From positions 682,001-746,000 of the forward strand of contig NZ_JAHCVJ010000001.1 of NCBI RefSeq assembly GCF_018476885.1: a stretch of 64,000 nt of DNA. The letters are read 5' to 3'. How positions within the stretch are numbered: the stretch's first letter is position 1; each line of letters opens with the position of its first letter. The position numbers and the translations under genes were made by a program. Positions 36,116-43,157 of this stretch are shown here, piece after piece. The stretch comes from Geoanaerobacter pelophilus. GTDB lineage: Bacteria > Desulfobacterota > Desulfuromonadia > Geobacterales > DSM-12255. The notes beneath the pieces were generated by a model. It had not been told where the DNA came from. It did no database searches and saw only the letters and a program-made list of their open reading frames with translations.

Positions 36116-36702
36116 AGCTCAAGCTGTCGGCGGTATCAACCATATTTTTGCTACTCTGCGCCGTAATGCCGTCTTACGCGGCTGACCCCGCCACAGCCAG
36201 CGGTGAATATGCCGTTCTCGGCGGTTACGGCATTACTCACCGGGGCTTTGGCGCCACCGTTACCCAAGTGCAGACCGTCGATGCCATTCTCCGTTACGGT
36301 TATTTCCTCTCCGATGAGGTCGCCAAAGGGAGCCTGGTGCAGGGACGCCACGAACTGCTGGTAGAGCTGCCGCTGCACCTGACCGTCGATCCGCGCACCC
36401 GGATCATGACCGGCCTGTACCTGCTCGGCAGCTGGAAATTCACCGGACTCAGTGAGCAGAAGCTTTATCCGTATGCCTTTGCCGGAGGCGGCCCGCTGTA
36501 CAACGATCTGGGACTGGCCACCCAGGGAACCAGGCTCAACTACTCCTACCAAGGGGGTGTAGGTATGCAGTACCTGCTCCGCCCCGGAGTCGCCGTTATC
36601 GGTGAATACCGCTACCATCACATCTCCAACGCCGGCACTGCCGAACCCAACGAACCACTCAATTCAAGCAAAATCCTTCTCGGTATCTCCAAACAATTCT
36701 AA
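36109..36702 (+). CDS. PagL-like outer-membrane lipid A 3-O-deacylase (acyloxyacyl hydrolase family)
   Basis: 197 residues from ATG 36109, which overlaps the end of the radical SAM gene (ATGGTAA). The signal peptide MVKLKLSAVSTIFLLLCAVMPSYA is followed by a small beta-barrel. The key motif YRYHHISNAGTAEPNEPLNS near the C-terminus matches the PagL catalytic region (His, Ser two residues later, and a following Glu). The terminal ILLGISKQF ends in an aromatic residue, as in outer-membrane barrels. PagL removes a 3-O-linked acyl chain from lipid A. The reaction is inferred from the motif only. Confidence 0.82.
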   Translation: MVKLKLSAVSTIFLLLCAVMPSYAADPATASGEYAVLGGYGITHRGFGATVTQVQTVDAILRYGYFLSDEVAKGSLVQGRHELLVELPLHLTVDPRTRIMTGLYLLGSWKFTGLSEQKLYPYAFAGGGPLYNDLGLATQGTRLNYSYQGGVGMQYLLRPGVAVIGEYRYHHISNAGTAEPNEPLNSSKILLGISKQF

Positions 36703-36849
36703 CTATAGAAATATTTCATTACGTTTTTATTTGAAAAAACCCATACCATGGGTTATAAAATGTTACCCACTGGAGTGAGTTCGCTATAACCTACTGCATA
36801 TACTACACATTACGGTCTTAAGGCCGACAATTCTACATTAGGAGATATT

Positions 36850-37806
36850 ATGATTAAACTGTTTGCTATGATCGCTTCTATTTCGCTGATTGCCCTAGTT
36901 GGAAATGCAGAAGCGGCTAAAAAGAGGGTTGCGGTTCTTGATTTTGAAGATACTGCCATCGCTGAACAGAACAGCCAGAATCCGGACAACCCGTTTGCCA
37001 TAATTGCAGCACTCCGAGGCCAGCAACAGCAGCAGGCGCCAGAGCGTAAAATCGGAAAGAATGTTGCCGGACAGCTGGTGAACGAACTCGCCAAAGACGG
37101 CACCTTCATGGTCCTCGAACGGAGCCAGATCCAGAAGATTTTTGATGAGCAGAACATCTCCAAATCAGGTGCTATTGACCAGTCAAGCGCGGCAAAACTG
37201 GGTAAGCTGCTGGGAGTAAGCGCCATCGTGACCGGCAGCGTAAATGAATTCACTGTCCAATCACACAAGCGGGGTGTTTTGGGAATCGGAGTTAAGGTAA
37301 ACACGGCAAAGGTTGGCTTGAATGCCCGGATTATTGATGCAAATACCGGAGAGATCATTGCGACGGCTGAGGGCAAGGGTGAAGAGGAGAGTTCCAATGC
37401 GCAGGTCGGCAGCTTTTATGGTTCATCGGAAAGCGGGTCTGAAAACTCACTCTTGGGGATTGCCACCAAGAAAGCTCTGAACGAGGTTATCGCGCAACTC
37501 AAGACGTCAGAAAACAAGCTCAAGGAAATCGCAGTTACCGGTGCGGTCGTCTACAGCGATGCTGCCAAGAATTCGACCATTGCTGACATCGGGCGGACCG
37601 CCGGAATAAGCACCGGGGCTCCTCTCTATGTAAGCAAAGTGGTCAAGGAGATTAAAAACAGCTCCGGCGCAGTAATCAAGGTCATTACCGACAATGTCGC
37701 AGAAATAAAGGTCAAAGAGGTAGATGAGCAGACATGCACCTGTGAATGCATCAAAGGCGACTGCAAGGCTATTGCCGAAGGCATGCGGGTTTCAACCACC
37801 AAATAG
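36850..37806 (+). CDS. CsgG-family periplasmic/outer-membrane assembly protein
   Basis: 318 residues from ATG 36850 with TAGGAG. The signal peptide MIKLFAMIASISLIALVGNAEA lacks a clear lipobox Cys. The next segment, KKRVAVLDFEDTA, then IGKNVAGQLVNELAKDGTFMVLERSQIQKIFDEQNISKSGAIDQSSAAKLGKLLGVSAIVTGSV, is the CsgG/TolB-like nucleus. A second domain carries CTCECIKGDC near the C-terminus, which may form disulfides. CsgG homologues are secretion pores or periplasmic assembly factors; without curli genes here the role is open. Confidence 0.85.
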   Translation: MIKLFAMIASISLIALVGNAEAAKKRVAVLDFEDTAIAEQNSQNPDNPFAIIAALRGQQQQQAPERKIGKNVAGQLVNELAKDGTFMVLERSQIQKIFDEQNISKSGAIDQSSAAKLGKLLGVSAIVTGSVNEFTVQSHKRGVLGIGVKVNTAKVGLNARIIDANTGEIIATAEGKGEEESSNAQVGSFYGSSESGSENSLLGIATKKALNEVIAQLKTSENKLKEIAVTGAVVYSDAAKNSTIADIGRTAGISTGAPLYVSKVVKEIKNSSGAVIKVITDNVAEIKVKEVDEQTCTCECIKGDCKAIAEGMRVSTTK

Positions 37807-37843
37807 CGCTTCACCCCTGTCTATTTAACAATCCTAAATCAAG

Positions 37844-37875
37844 GTAAGCCGGGGACTTCTCCGGCTTACTCTTTT
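37844..37875 (+). terminator. intrinsic terminator after the CsgG-like gene
   Basis: GTAAGCCGG pairs with CCGGCTTAC around an 8-nt loop and is followed by TCTTTT. It lies 38 bp past the stop codon. Confidence 0.8.
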
Positions 37876-38014
37876 CCATGAACATCTACTTCATTGAGTC
37901 AATTCTTCATTTTTTGTTGCAGCGGTCAACCGGCTGCCAACTTTGACGTTATAGTTGGTACATGCGCTGTACGCACCTTTGCTGGCAGCGAACAGAATCT
38001 TCAGGAGGAACATC

Positions 38015-38695
38015 ATGAAAAAGACCATAATCACCATTGCAGCAATCGCAACCCTGGCAATTCCGGCCATCTCCGGCGCCGCCCCGGCCAAGCCCGGCCC
38101 ATACGCATCCGCGTTTCTGGGGGCCACCATGGCCCAGGACGCCGATGTCAACACCGATGTCTTTGCCTCTCCCCCAGCGTTCAGAGACCGGGTGGAATTT
38201 GATCCGGGGATCAACATCGGTGGTACCGGCGGCTACGATTTTGGCTACTTGCGCGTTGAAGGCGAACTTTCCTACAAGCATTCGGAGATGAAGGCGATAA
38301 CCGACCGCGACACCGGCGCCCGCTACCGGAGCGTCGACGGCGATCTCGGGGTCTTCGCCTTCATGGCCAACAGCTTCTTCGATCTGCACAATGACACACC
38401 GATCACCCCCTATTTCGGGGGCGGTATCGGGGTGGCGACGCTCTACATGGGCGAGACAACCGGCGTTGACAACAGCGGCATCCGGCAGACCCTCTACCTG
38501 AAAGACAATGACTCGGTATTTGCCTACCAGCTCGGCGCCGGGGTAGATATCGCCATCAACCGCAAGATTTCGCTGGATCTGGGCTATCGCTACTTCGGCA
38601 CTTCTCGGGCGACCTTTGACAAAGACTGGGCCCAGAGTACGGACCTGAAATACGAGAGCCACAACATGGCTGTCGGCGTCAGGTTCAAGTTCTGA
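38015..38695 (+). CDS. Outer-membrane beta-barrel protein (OmpA/OmpW-like porin fold)
   Basis: 226 residues from ATG 38015 behind AGGAGGA. A signal peptide (MKKTIITIAAIATLAIPAISGA) is followed by alternating strands: GPYASAFLGATMAQD, VEFDPGINIGGTGGYDFGYLRVEGELSYKHSE, GVFAFMANSFFDL, PYFGGGIGVATLYM, FAYQLGAGVDIAINRKISLDLGYRYFGTSRA. The terminal aromatic residue (VGVRFKF) is the BAM signal. It resembles the outer membrane protein beta-barrel family (PF13505-type). The substrate is unknown. It is monocistronic, between two terminators. Confidence 0.87.
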   Translation: MKKTIITIAAIATLAIPAISGAAPAKPGPYASAFLGATMAQDADVNTDVFASPPAFRDRVEFDPGINIGGTGGYDFGYLRVEGELSYKHSEMKAITDRDTGARYRSVDGDLGVFAFMANSFFDLHNDTPITPYFGGGIGVATLYMGETTGVDNSGIRQTLYLKDNDSVFAYQLGAGVDIAINRKISLDLGYRYFGTSRATFDKDWAQSTDLKYESHNMAVGVRFKF

Positions 38696-38715
38696 TCAAG
38701 ACCGACACTGCAAGC

Positions 38716-38750
38716 AAAAAGGCCGCTTCTGCTACGGAAGCGGCCTTTTT
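38716..38750. terminator. intrinsic terminator after the beta-barrel gene
   Basis: AAAAAGGCCGCTTC and GAAGCGGCCTTTTT pair around a 7-nt loop: a 14-pair stem with a T-tract. Confidence 0.92.
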
Positions 38751-38827
38751 CGTTGCCCGTATTGTCAAACTCTTATGATGTGGTAACTATTACATACGTT
38801 TCATCATTATGCTTGGAGGTCCGTTAC

Positions 38828-39427
38828 ATGCAAAGACTGTTCACCCTTATAGCCCTGGTTCTTTTCCTGGCAACAGCACCGCTCACTGTTTTAGGAGCAG
38901 ACACGCTACCCAAACCGGAAGCGCTCAGTGAGGAAACGATCTTTCTCACCGAAAAACTCTCGAAGAACTACGACACCATTGTCATCAAGGAGTTCTCGAC
39001 CGACGGCGCAGAATACTCCCGGGTCGATGATGAAGAGAGGGCCAAGATCACTACCATGACCCCGATGCTGCTGTCGAATATTGCGCTCTCGATGGAAGGT
39101 GAACTAAAAGGGAAGAAGCTCTTCAAGAACATCATCAAGAACGGCGAGCCGAAGGGGAAGGCTGTTATTCTCGAAGGTAAGATCACTGAATTCAATGCCG
39201 GCAGCCGCGCCCTCAAATTCTGGGTTGGTTTTGGTGCAGGCAAGGCCTATCTGAAATTCAAGGGACGGCTGCTTGATGCTGCAACCGGCAAAGAACTGGC
39301 TAATTTTGAAGACCGGGAAACCGGCTACCGGGGCGCCATGTCCATGGAAAGCTATGAGGATCTTTTCCCCCACCAGGCCAAGAGCATCGGGGAAAACCTG
39401 GCAAAGTTCCTGGAGAAACTCTACTGA
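38828..39427 (+). CDS. DUF4410-like secreted envelope protein
   Basis: 199 residues from ATG 38828 with GGAGG. The signal peptide is MQRLFTLIALVLFLATAPLTVLGA. The body has NYDTIVIKEFSTDGAEYSRVDDEER, then KAVILEGKITEFNAGSRALKFWVGFGAGKAYLKFKGRLLDAATGKELANF. The G-rich FGAGKA turn followed by a repeat of the theme resembles DUF4410 proteins, which are periplasmic or lipoproteins of unknown function. There is no lipobox. It is convergent with the small amphipathic protein and separated from it by a 24-bp palindrome. Confidence 0.72.
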   Translation: MQRLFTLIALVLFLATAPLTVLGADTLPKPEALSEETIFLTEKLSKNYDTIVIKEFSTDGAEYSRVDDEERAKITTMTPMLLSNIALSMEGELKGKKLFKNIIKNGEPKGKAVILEGKITEFNAGSRALKFWVGFGAGKAYLKFKGRLLDAATGKELANFEDRETGYRGAMSMESYEDLFPHQAKSIGENLAKFLEKLY

Positions 39428-39432
39428 GCAAT

Positions 39433-39456
39433 GGGGGGAGCCGATCGGCTCCCCCC
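39433..39456. terminator. perfect 24-bp palindrome between convergent genes
   Basis: GGGGGGAGCCGA followed by its exact reverse complement, in the 32-bp gap between the DUF4410-like and amphipathic-protein genes. The strong GC stem in this position suggests a bidirectional terminator, though the T-runs are poor. Confidence 0.62.
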
Positions 39457-39459
39457 ACT

Positions 39460-39753
39460 CTATTCGCTTTTCAGCTTTTCTTTAATCTCTTCACCCAGCT
39501 TTTTCGCCCCTTCTTTGGTCTCCTTGCCTGCCTTCTTCAGACCAGGGCCGATCTCTTTGCCGGCTTTTTTCAGACCTTCCTTGATCTCGCGCCCCTCTTC
39601 CTTGAGCGCCTCCTTAATCTTTTTCCCTTCGGTCTTGAACGCTTCCTTGGTCTCGTGGCCCGACTTCTTCAGGTCTTCCTTAAGATCGTCGGCAAAACTA
39701 TTGGCGGCAAAAAGGGTACAGATGAGAAACATGGGTGTCACTCTGCTTTTCAT
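39460..39753 (-). CDS. Small exported amphipathic-repeat protein
   Basis: 97 residues from ATG 39753 behind AAGGAGG. A signal peptide (MKSRVTPMFLICTLFAANSFA) is followed by about 75 residues of Lys/Glu/Gly-rich near-repeats of roughly 11 residues (KEALKEEGREI, KEGLKKAGKEI, GPGLKKAGKET, KEGAKKLGEEI). Such 11-residue periodicity is seen in LEA-like and apolipoprotein-like helices that lie on membranes or lipids. It overlaps the radical SAM gene by 4 bp and is the last gene of the long lipid cluster, so a periplasmic lipid-binding role is a reasonable inference. No named family is recognised. Confidence 0.75.
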   Translation of the reverse strand: MKSRVTPMFLICTLFAANSFADDLKEDLKKSGHETKEAFKTEGKKIKEALKEEGREIKEGLKKAGKEIGPGLKKAGKETKEGAKKLGEEIKEKLKSE

Positions 39754-41219
39754 GGCTGGCCTCCTTCATCTCTTACGATCGCACCCGGCTGGCGGGCGGC
39801 AGGTTCAGGGAGCGGCGCTCGGCTTAGCGCATGCTCGGTCATATATGCATCAGGCTTCATCATGCGCTGGGTCTGCCACAATACCCTGATGATGTACGGC
39901 CATTGGGATGGCTTGACCTGGCGCACCCAGTCCAGCAGGCTTTTTTCACCGGAGGTGTTGAGGATGGAGCGTTTCCAGGTTTCGGCGTACAGCTCGAAGA
40001 ACCGCTGCGCCCCCAGTTTCGGCTCCCAGAGCAGATGGTGCATGTCGAAATTGCTCCAGGGCTGATCCGGTATCCGGGCCTTGATCCCCTCGTAGAACTC
40101 GGTGCCCGGCAACGGGGTCAGTACCGTGAACCCGGCGCGCTGCAGGCCGTGACGGGCGACAAAGTCCCAAAGTTCCTGGAATTCCGCTTCCCCCCAGTTG
40201 TGGTCCACCAGGAAGTTGCCGTTGATGCCGTATCTGAGCTCCCGCGCCAAGCGTACCGCCTCGACGCTGTCCGTGACCTCCGAATCCTTGGTTATCCCCT
40301 CCAACCCGGAGTCGCTGGCTGCCTCCAGGCCGAGGAAGATGTCGAAGTCCTTGGCCAGCGGCCGCCAGGCCGCCATCACCTCGGCCCGCTTGGTGATCAG
40401 GTCGGTGCGGGTCTGCACCAAAATCCACCGCTTGAACACGCCGCGCTTCTTCAGGGCTGCGGCGAGCTCCATGCTCCGCTCCGGATCATACCAGAAGAGG
40501 TCGTCGGCCACGAAGATCGAGTCCCCGGCAGTGGCAAAGTCCTCCACCACTGCAGCCAGGCTCCGTTCCCGGCAGGTACGGCCATAAAACTGCCACACCG
40601 AGCAGAACGAGCAGCGATGAGGACAGCCGCGAGCGGTCTCCACCAGCCAGACCGGCTTGAACAGCAGGCAGTGATAGCCGCTGCGGTGCCGCTCCACCAG
40701 ATGGCGGGCCGGGAGGCGGATCAGGTCGAGGCTGGTCCGCTCAGGGAGCGGCTGGGTGGTGACCCAGCCATGATCGGTTTTGAGCCGCAGGGCCGGCACC
40801 TCAGTCAGCGGCAACCCTTTTTTAATGGCTTTGGCCAGGGCCGGCAACACCTCTTCGCCGTCGTCAAGACAGATGGCATCGATCAGGTCATGCTCCAGCG
40901 GCGCAGGATATGAAGCGGCAGCATGGCCACCGACAATAATAAAGGCATTAGGCGCAGCCCGGCGCACCTCGGCAGCAGTGGCGATGATCCGGTCGTACTC
41001 CAGGGCATGAAGGCAGGAGATGCCGACGATCCGCGGGGTAGTGCGACGCACCCAGGCAGTGGCGCCGGGTCGGAAACGGAGGTCAGCCACTGTCACCGGA
41101 TAACCGGCAGCCAGCAGGGCGGCGCCAATATATTCCAGGCCGAGCGGCTCAACCCGGAAAAATGGGCCGAGACCGAATTTTTCATGCCCCGGATCAGGGC
41201 GCAACAACAGAGTATTCAT
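39750..41219 (-). CDS. B12-binding-domain radical SAM protein (cluster enzyme 4)
   Basis: 489 residues. The N-terminal B12-binding-like domain (LGLEYIGAALLAAGYPVTVADLR; RIVGISCLHALEYDRII; IIVGGHAAASYPAPLE) is followed by the radical SAM motif CPHRCSFC (C199, C203, C206). FVADDLFWYDPERS, ILVQTRTDLITK and FLGLEAASDSGLEGI come next. The C-terminal ~120 residues include a tryptophan-rich stretch. The ATG overlaps the reductase stop (ATGA). Similar enzymes catalyse methylations or carbon-skeleton changes; the substrate here is inferred to be the acyl or polyene product of the cluster. Confidence 0.87.
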   Translation of the reverse strand: MNTLLLRPDPGHEKFGLGPFFRVEPLGLEYIGAALLAAGYPVTVADLRFRPGATAWVRRTTPRIVGISCLHALEYDRIIATAAEVRRAAPNAFIIVGGHAAASYPAPLEHDLIDAICLDDGEEVLPALAKAIKKGLPLTEVPALRLKTDHGWVTTQPLPERTSLDLIRLPARHLVERHRSGYHCLLFKPVWLVETARGCPHRCSFCSVWQFYGRTCRERSLAAVVEDFATAGDSIFVADDLFWYDPERSMELAAALKKRGVFKRWILVQTRTDLITKRAEVMAAWRPLAKDFDIFLGLEAASDSGLEGITKDSEVTDSVEAVRLARELRYGINGNFLVDHNWGEAEFQELWDFVARHGLQRAGFTVLTPLPGTEFYEGIKARIPDQPWSNFDMHHLLWEPKLGAQRFFELYAETWKRSILNTSGEKSLLDWVRQVKPSQWPYIIRVLWQTQRMMKPDAYMTEHALSRAPLPEPAARQPGAIVRDEGGQP

Positions 41220-41824
41220 AGGGCACCAGCTCCACTGGCGGCAAGCTGACCGATGATTTTCCGAACCATTCGCTGATCCTTTTCGTTCAGCGCCATATCG
41301 CTTTTTCTCCCCTTGAACCCCATATGAAAATAATCAATCCGCTTGATGCCGATCGGCTTGGCAAAGAGCCTGAACGTCTTCCGGGCACTGGTGACAATGG
41401 GAACCATGACCCCAGGCAGTGCGCTGGTGGTAATCAAGATGCCATTGATTTTTTTCTCCAGCTCCCTGACCTTGGGCGAATAGCTGTCATCGGGCCAATG
41501 GCAAAACACCGCCATCCGTTCGATAACAACTCTGAGAATTGACGGCAGATCATAGCAATTGATCGGAGCCGAGAGGATAATCGCCTTCGACTGCAGCAGC
41601 GCAGTTACCAGGGAATCCATGTCGTCGTTCAGAGGACAGCGGCCCAACTCCTTGCCCGGCGCTTTCATGCATGACCGGCAGTTGTTGCAGTAGCCGATGG
41701 TCAGCTCCCGCAACTTGATGTACTGCGTAGCAAGCTGCTTTTCTGCCAACCCGGCGCGTAACAGATCGCAGACAGTGTCATTAATGCCCTGTTCGCGGCG
41801 GGAAAGATTCAGTATCGTTATCAC
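41216..41824 (-). CDS. NAD(P)H-dependent FMN reductase / iron-sulfur flavoprotein-like
   Basis: 202 residues from GTG 41824, chosen because CGGAG lies 7 bp upstream. Longer frames would run back into the preceding gene and add a Cys/Arg-rich non-protein-like leader. It has a flavodoxin-like fold opening VITILNLSRREQGINDTV. A cysteine cluster CNNCRSC...C (C46, C49, C52, C63) is followed by PLNDDMD and IILSAPINCYDLPSILRVVIERM. The CX2CX2CX10C spacing is close to the compact motif of iron-sulfur flavoproteins. It could feed electrons to the radical SAM enzymes encoded either side. Confidence 0.82.
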   Translation of the reverse strand: MITILNLSRREQGINDTVCDLLRAGLAEKQLATQYIKLRELTIGYCNNCRSCMKAPGKELGRCPLNDDMDSLVTALLQSKAIILSAPINCYDLPSILRVVIERMAVFCHWPDDSYSPKVRELEKKINGILITTSALPGVMVPIVTSARKTFRLFAKPIGIKRIDYFHMGFKGRKSDMALNEKDQRMVRKIIGQLAASGAGAL

Positions 41825-41888
41825 CGGTGCTCCGATCTGCCTGCTGCTGCGGTTCTCGTTTTGCGTTGTGGCCTTTTTCAACCGCCGG

Positions 41889-43157
41889 TTACTGGGGACG
41901 GCTGATCCCTCCCCGGCGCAGGAGGTTATACAGCAGATGCACCGGTTTGCCCGGGCTCTGCATGACCCGATCAATGATCTTCGGCCAGCGGTAGGCTTCC
42001 CAGCGGGCCTGCTGCCACCCCTGGTAGAGCTGTTCAGGGGTCATCAATTTGGGTTTAAACACCACCTGGCCATGGTCGTAACGGCTCCAGTCCTTGTGCA
42101 GCAACCGCCCTTCGCCGTCGAATTGATCAAACAGCGCCGTCCCCGGATAGGGGGTGAGAATGTGAAAGGTCGGCAGACTCGGCTTGCACTCTTCCAAGAA
42201 GCGGACCGTCCGTTCAAAGACCCCCTCGTCGTGGTCGTCGAAGCCGAAGATCATCGACGCCTCCACCACCACGCCGGTGTCGCGGATCCGCTTGATCAGC
42301 TCTGCCTGGGAATACCTGCTGCCGGTCTTGGGGTGATTGGCATGTTCGCCGGCCATCGACTCGATGCCGACGAAGATGCCGATACAGCCGGAATCAGCCA
42401 GCAGCCGTACCGCCTCCGGATCTTCGGCAAAGCGGAGGTTAGCCTGGCCTCCCCACTTCAACCCCATCCCGCGCATTCCGGCCAGGATCGGCTTGGCCCG
42501 GGCGGCATCACCCAGGATGTTGTCGTCGAGAAAAACCGTCAGCTTGCCGCTGAAGGTAGCCAGTTCGGCCAGAACATCCTCCGGCTCGCGGTAGCGGAAA
42601 CTCTTGCCGAAATAGTTGGTGGTGATGCAGAACGGGCAGTCGTAGGGACAACCGCGGCTCGCCTGCAGGGTCTGGGTGGTCAGATACTGCTTGCCGCTGA
42701 AGATGTCGCGCCGGCCCCAGGGGATTGAAAGCTGGCCACCGTCGGGGATGGCGGCCCGGTAAACCGGTTGCAGCTTTCCGGCCAGAAAGTCTCCCAGCAG
42801 CCCGGCCCAGACCGGCTCGGCCTCGCCGATCACTACGGCATCGGCATGCCGGCCCGCTTCCTCCGGCAGCACGGTCGGGTGAATCCCTCCCAACACCACC
42901 GTCTTTCCTTGCGACCGGAAGCGGTCGCTGATCTCGTAGGCACGGGCAGCCTGGTGGGTCATGGCGGTGATCCCCACCAGGTCGAAATTGCCATCAAACG
43001 GCACATCCTCGTGCACCTCGTCGACCAGGACAATCTCCCAGTCGGTCGGGGTGGCAGCCGCCACCTGTTTCAGGGCCAGAGACGGGAGCTGAAAGCGTTT
43101 CACCCACCCCAGCTTGTGGGTAGCCGGATAGACCAGTAACAGGCGGGGACGGCTCAT
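41889..43157 (-). CDS. B12-binding-domain radical SAM protein (cluster enzyme 3)
   Basis: 422 residues. The B12-binding-like part is residues 1-150 (KRFQLPSLALKQVAAATP; LVGITAMTHQAARAYEI; VVLGGIHPTVLPEEA; VVIGEAEPVW). The radical SAM motif is CPYDCPFC (C170, C174, C177), with FLDDNILGD, FVGIESMAGEHANHPKTG and ASMIFGFDDHDEGVFERT following. HILTPYPGTALFDQFD and the C-terminal region resemble DUF4070-type tails. It is clearly a paralogue of the enzyme at 53192. Its ATG overlaps the exporter stop by 4 bp. Confidence 0.88.
   Translation of the reverse strand: MSRPRLLLVYPATHKLGWVKRFQLPSLALKQVAAATPTDWEIVLVDEVHEDVPFDGNFDLVGITAMTHQAARAYEISDRFRSQGKTVVLGGIHPTVLPEEAGRHADAVVIGEAEPVWAGLLGDFLAGKLQPVYRAAIPDGGQLSIPWGRRDIFSGKQYLTTQTLQASRGCPYDCPFCITTNYFGKSFRYREPEDVLAELATFSGKLTVFLDDNILGDAARAKPILAGMRGMGLKWGGQANLRFAEDPEAVRLLADSGCIGIFVGIESMAGEHANHPKTGSRYSQAELIKRIRDTGVVVEASMIFGFDDHDEGVFERTVRFLEECKPSLPTFHILTPYPGTALFDQFDGEGRLLHKDWSRYDHGQVVFKPKLMTPEQLYQGWQQARWEAYRWPKIIDRVMQSPGKPVHLLYNLLRRGGISRPQ

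Noticed and set aside
36738-36755. AACCCAT/ATGGGTT hairpin after the PagL-like gene
   Set aside because: The T-rich side is on the minus strand, where no gene ends; may be chance in AT-rich DNA.
36703-36849. GEMM-type (cyclic dinucleotide) riboswitch before the CsgG-like gene
   Set aside because: Searched by eye for the conserved aptamer core and did not find it here or in front of the cytochrome genes.
41825-41974. Extended N-terminus for the FMN-reductase-like protein
   Set aside because: It would run into the preceding radical SAM gene with a Cys/Arg-rich peptide; GTG 41824 has a good ribosome site and starts the fold.
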